Shown here: in pieces, positions 4,996-5,867 of the stretch
Layout: each line of letters begins with the position of its first letter
How positions within the stretch are numbered: position 1 is the stretch's first letter
NCBI GenBank assembly: GCA_019136335.1
Contig: JAGVUK010000009.1
Location: forward strand, 1-5,867
From: Methanomicrobiales archaeon
GTDB lineage: Archaea; Halobacteriota; Methanomicrobia; Methanomicrobiales; Methanoculleaceae
Length of the DNA stretch: 5,867 nt
Reading direction: 5' to 3'
The notes under the pieces: generated by a model
The model's input: only the letters and a program-made list of their open reading frames with translations
Database searches by the model: none
Told to the model about the DNA's origin: nothing
Position numbers and translations under genes: made by a program

Positions 4996-5412
4996 ATGAA
5001 CGAGGGAACGCTCAGTTCACCCCTGCTCCCCCGGGACAATCTTCATCATCTCCTCGCCCCCGGGTACGATCGGGAGTGGAGCAGAACCCGTATGGCAGAC
5101 CTGGTGCACCGGGGGGAAAAGAGCATCTTCGTCACCCGGCTCGAAGAAGTGCTCCCGCTGCTCCGTGAGTGGTTCGGCGTGGCAAAGATCGGCATCTTCG
5201 GATCGACCGCCCGGGGCGAAGACCGGCCGGGGAGCGGCGTCGATGTGCTGGTCGAGTTTGCACCGGGGCAGACGACGTTCCGGAACTTCATGGAGCTCGC
5301 GTTCTACCTCGAGGACCTCTTTTGCCGCCGGGTGGACCTCGTCACCGAACAGGGACTCAGCCAGTACCTCCGGCCGTATGTCGAAGAGGAGGTCATCTGG
5401 TGTGAAGCGTGA
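4996..5412 (+). CDS. mntA: MntA-type minimal nucleotidyltransferase antitoxin, catalytic Asp replaced
   Basis: The 138-aa frame encodes a MNT-fold nucleotidyltransferase: GIFGSTARGE at residues 66-75, then GSGVDVLVEF, and the third acidic position RRVDLV (Asp114). MntA antitoxins add AMP to the partner HepT toxin and so inactivate it. The catalytic signature is GSx10DxD; here it reads G69 S70 ... G81 V82 D83, so the first Asp is Gly. The codon GGC (5236-5238) differs from GAC by one base. The enzyme should be catalytically dead or badly impaired. The start is uncertain: ATG 4996 gives the long form with a plausible extra N-terminus but no clear ribosome site; ATG 5092 (106 aa) still contains the whole domain. 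The end overlaps hepT by 11 bp. Confidence 0.82.
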   Translation: MNEGTLSSPLLPRDNLHHLLAPGYDREWSRTRMADLVHRGEKSIFVTRLEEVLPLLREWFGVAKIGIFGSTARGEDRPGSGVDVLVEFAPGQTTFRNFMELAFYLEDLFCRRVDLVTEQGLSQYLRPYVEEEVIWCEA

Positions 5413-5745
5413 CGACCTCTTCCTCCGGCACATCATCGATGAGACCGTATTCCTTCGCGAAATGTGCAGAGGATTGACGTAGATCCGGTGCGACGGCATG
5501 CCGTCATCCGCGCAATCGAGATCATCGGAGAGGCAACGAAGAACATCTCCGGGCCCCTGAAAGAACAACACCCGGAGACCCCCTGGCGGTTGATTGCCGG
5601 TTCCCGAGATAAGCTCATTCATGCTTACTTTGAGGTCGACTGGAGGATTGTCTGGAACATCCTCAAAAACGAGGTCCCTGCCCTGGAGCGGGGAGTGCGG
5701 GCCATTCTCCCGGAATTCGATGCTCCGGCAGAGGAAGCGGAATAA
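5402..5745 (+). pseudogene. hepT: HepT-family HEPN toxin, frameshifted with small internal deletion
   Basis: The gene starts at GTG 5402 with GAGGAGG nine bases upstream and reads KRDDLFLRHIIDETVFLREMCRGLT, the normal HepT N-terminus, before a TAG at 5480-5482. The rest continues in another frame from about 5476: DPVRRHAVIRAIEIIGEATKNIS and so on to TAA 5745. The joint lacks the few residues that normally separate 'GLT' from 'DPV', so about 5-7 codons are missing as well as the frame. The HEPN catalytic motif Rx4HxY survives downstream as RDKLIHAY (5605-5628). A GTG at 5464 could start a 93-aa fragment with the active site but without the first helix. HepT is an RNase toxin in the MntA/HepT system; this copy is almost certainly non-functional, matching the damaged MntA beside it. 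Confidence 0.85.
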
Positions 5746-5806
5746 TTGCTCCGGGAACGCTGAACAGCGTTCTCAAACAGGCAGGACTTAAAATGAGGGA
5801 TGAACA
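5746..5806 (+). pseudogene. hicA 3' remnant, copy 2
   Basis: Starting one base after the hepT stop, this repeats the last 20 codons of hicA (APGTLNSVLKQAGLKMRDE). The 5' two-thirds, including the catalytic His, is missing. The hicA stop TGA is changed to CAA, so even this frame no longer ends where it should. It cannot encode a toxin. Confidence 0.85.
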
Positions 5807-5867
5807 ATGTATCGATTTCTTGTCATCGTCGAGCAGACCGACGGCAATTACCCGGCATACTCCCCGG
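5807..5867 (+). CDS. hicB: HicB-family antitoxin, copy 2, cut by window end
   Basis: ATG 5807 begins MYRFLVIVEQTDGNYPAYSP, differing from the first HicB by Ile to Thr and Ser to Pro in the visible 20 residues. The ribosome site AGGG (5796-5799) is retained. With its hicA reduced to a tail, this would be an orphan antitoxin, able perhaps to bind the HicA made at 2777-2974. Whether it is intact beyond the window cannot be seen. Confidence 0.8.
   Translation, partial: MYRFLVIVEQTDGNYPAYSP

Larger units (their letters stand above)
5746..5867 (+). repeat. Direct repeat of the hicA-hicB junction, copy 2
   Basis: Matches 2913-3034 with four substitutions in 122 bases. The left edge is sharp at the base after the hepT stop; the right edge is cut by the window. 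Confidence 0.95.

Noticed and set aside
5017..5622. 201-aa open frame on the minus strand
   Set aside because: It lies opposite mntA and hepT, whose frames carry clear family motifs; it is a shadow favoured by GC-rich codon use.

Overview
The window looks like an accessory, recombination-scarred stretch of a GC-rich archaeal chromosome, most likely a methanogen of the Methanomicrobiales (Methanoculleus-like). That placement is inferred from the gene families (HicAB, UPF0175/DUF3368, MntA/HepT, AlbA_2 ATPase), the coding style, and AT-rich archaeal TATA-like boxes close to start codons. No marker gene fixes the taxonomy.

Layout, left to right. (1) 1-299: 3' part of a HIT-family gene on the + strand. 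(2) 300-562: a more AT-rich, gene-free spacer ending in two perfect 43-bp tandem repeats that can form hairpins. (3) 561-2242, minus strand: an AlbA_2/Schlafen-type DNA-binding plus GHKL ATPase gene split into two ORFs by an apparent one-base deletion; the halves overlap as TGATG. (4) 2243-2506: promoter of that gene and an unassigned, possibly mobile-element-derived stretch. (5) 2507-2780: a second HIT copy lacking its N-terminal end. (6) 2777-3192: an intact hicAB toxin-antitoxin pair. (7) 3206-3308: a third, 70-bp HIT fragment followed by a 28-bp exact copy of the 3' end of the AlbA_2 ATPase gene. (8) 3322-3796: a short RhuM-like N-terminus running out of frame into a Doc/Fic toxin gene that has lost its own start. 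(9) 3797-4018, minus strand: a small unassigned gene. (10) 4207-4945: an apparently intact UPF0175 antitoxin / DUF3368 PIN-like pair with its own TATA box. (11) 4996-5745: an mntA/hepT pair damaged in both genes (first catalytic Asp of MntA replaced by Gly; hepT frameshifted with a small deletion). (12) 5746-5867: the tail of hicA and the start of hicB again, nearly identical to 2913-3034, running off the right edge.

The genes do not form one pathway. They form a cluster of small toxin-antitoxin and defence-like modules (HicAB, RhuM/Doc, UPF0175-DUF3368, MntA-HepT, AlbA_2 ATPase) in several states of decay. HIT fragments in the same orientation lie at the borders of the first modules, and duplicated hicAB sequence brackets the later ones. 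The most striking signal is this patchwork: gene scraps of 28 to 208 bp marking the joints between modules, which suggests repeated insertion, duplication and homologous recombination at one locus.
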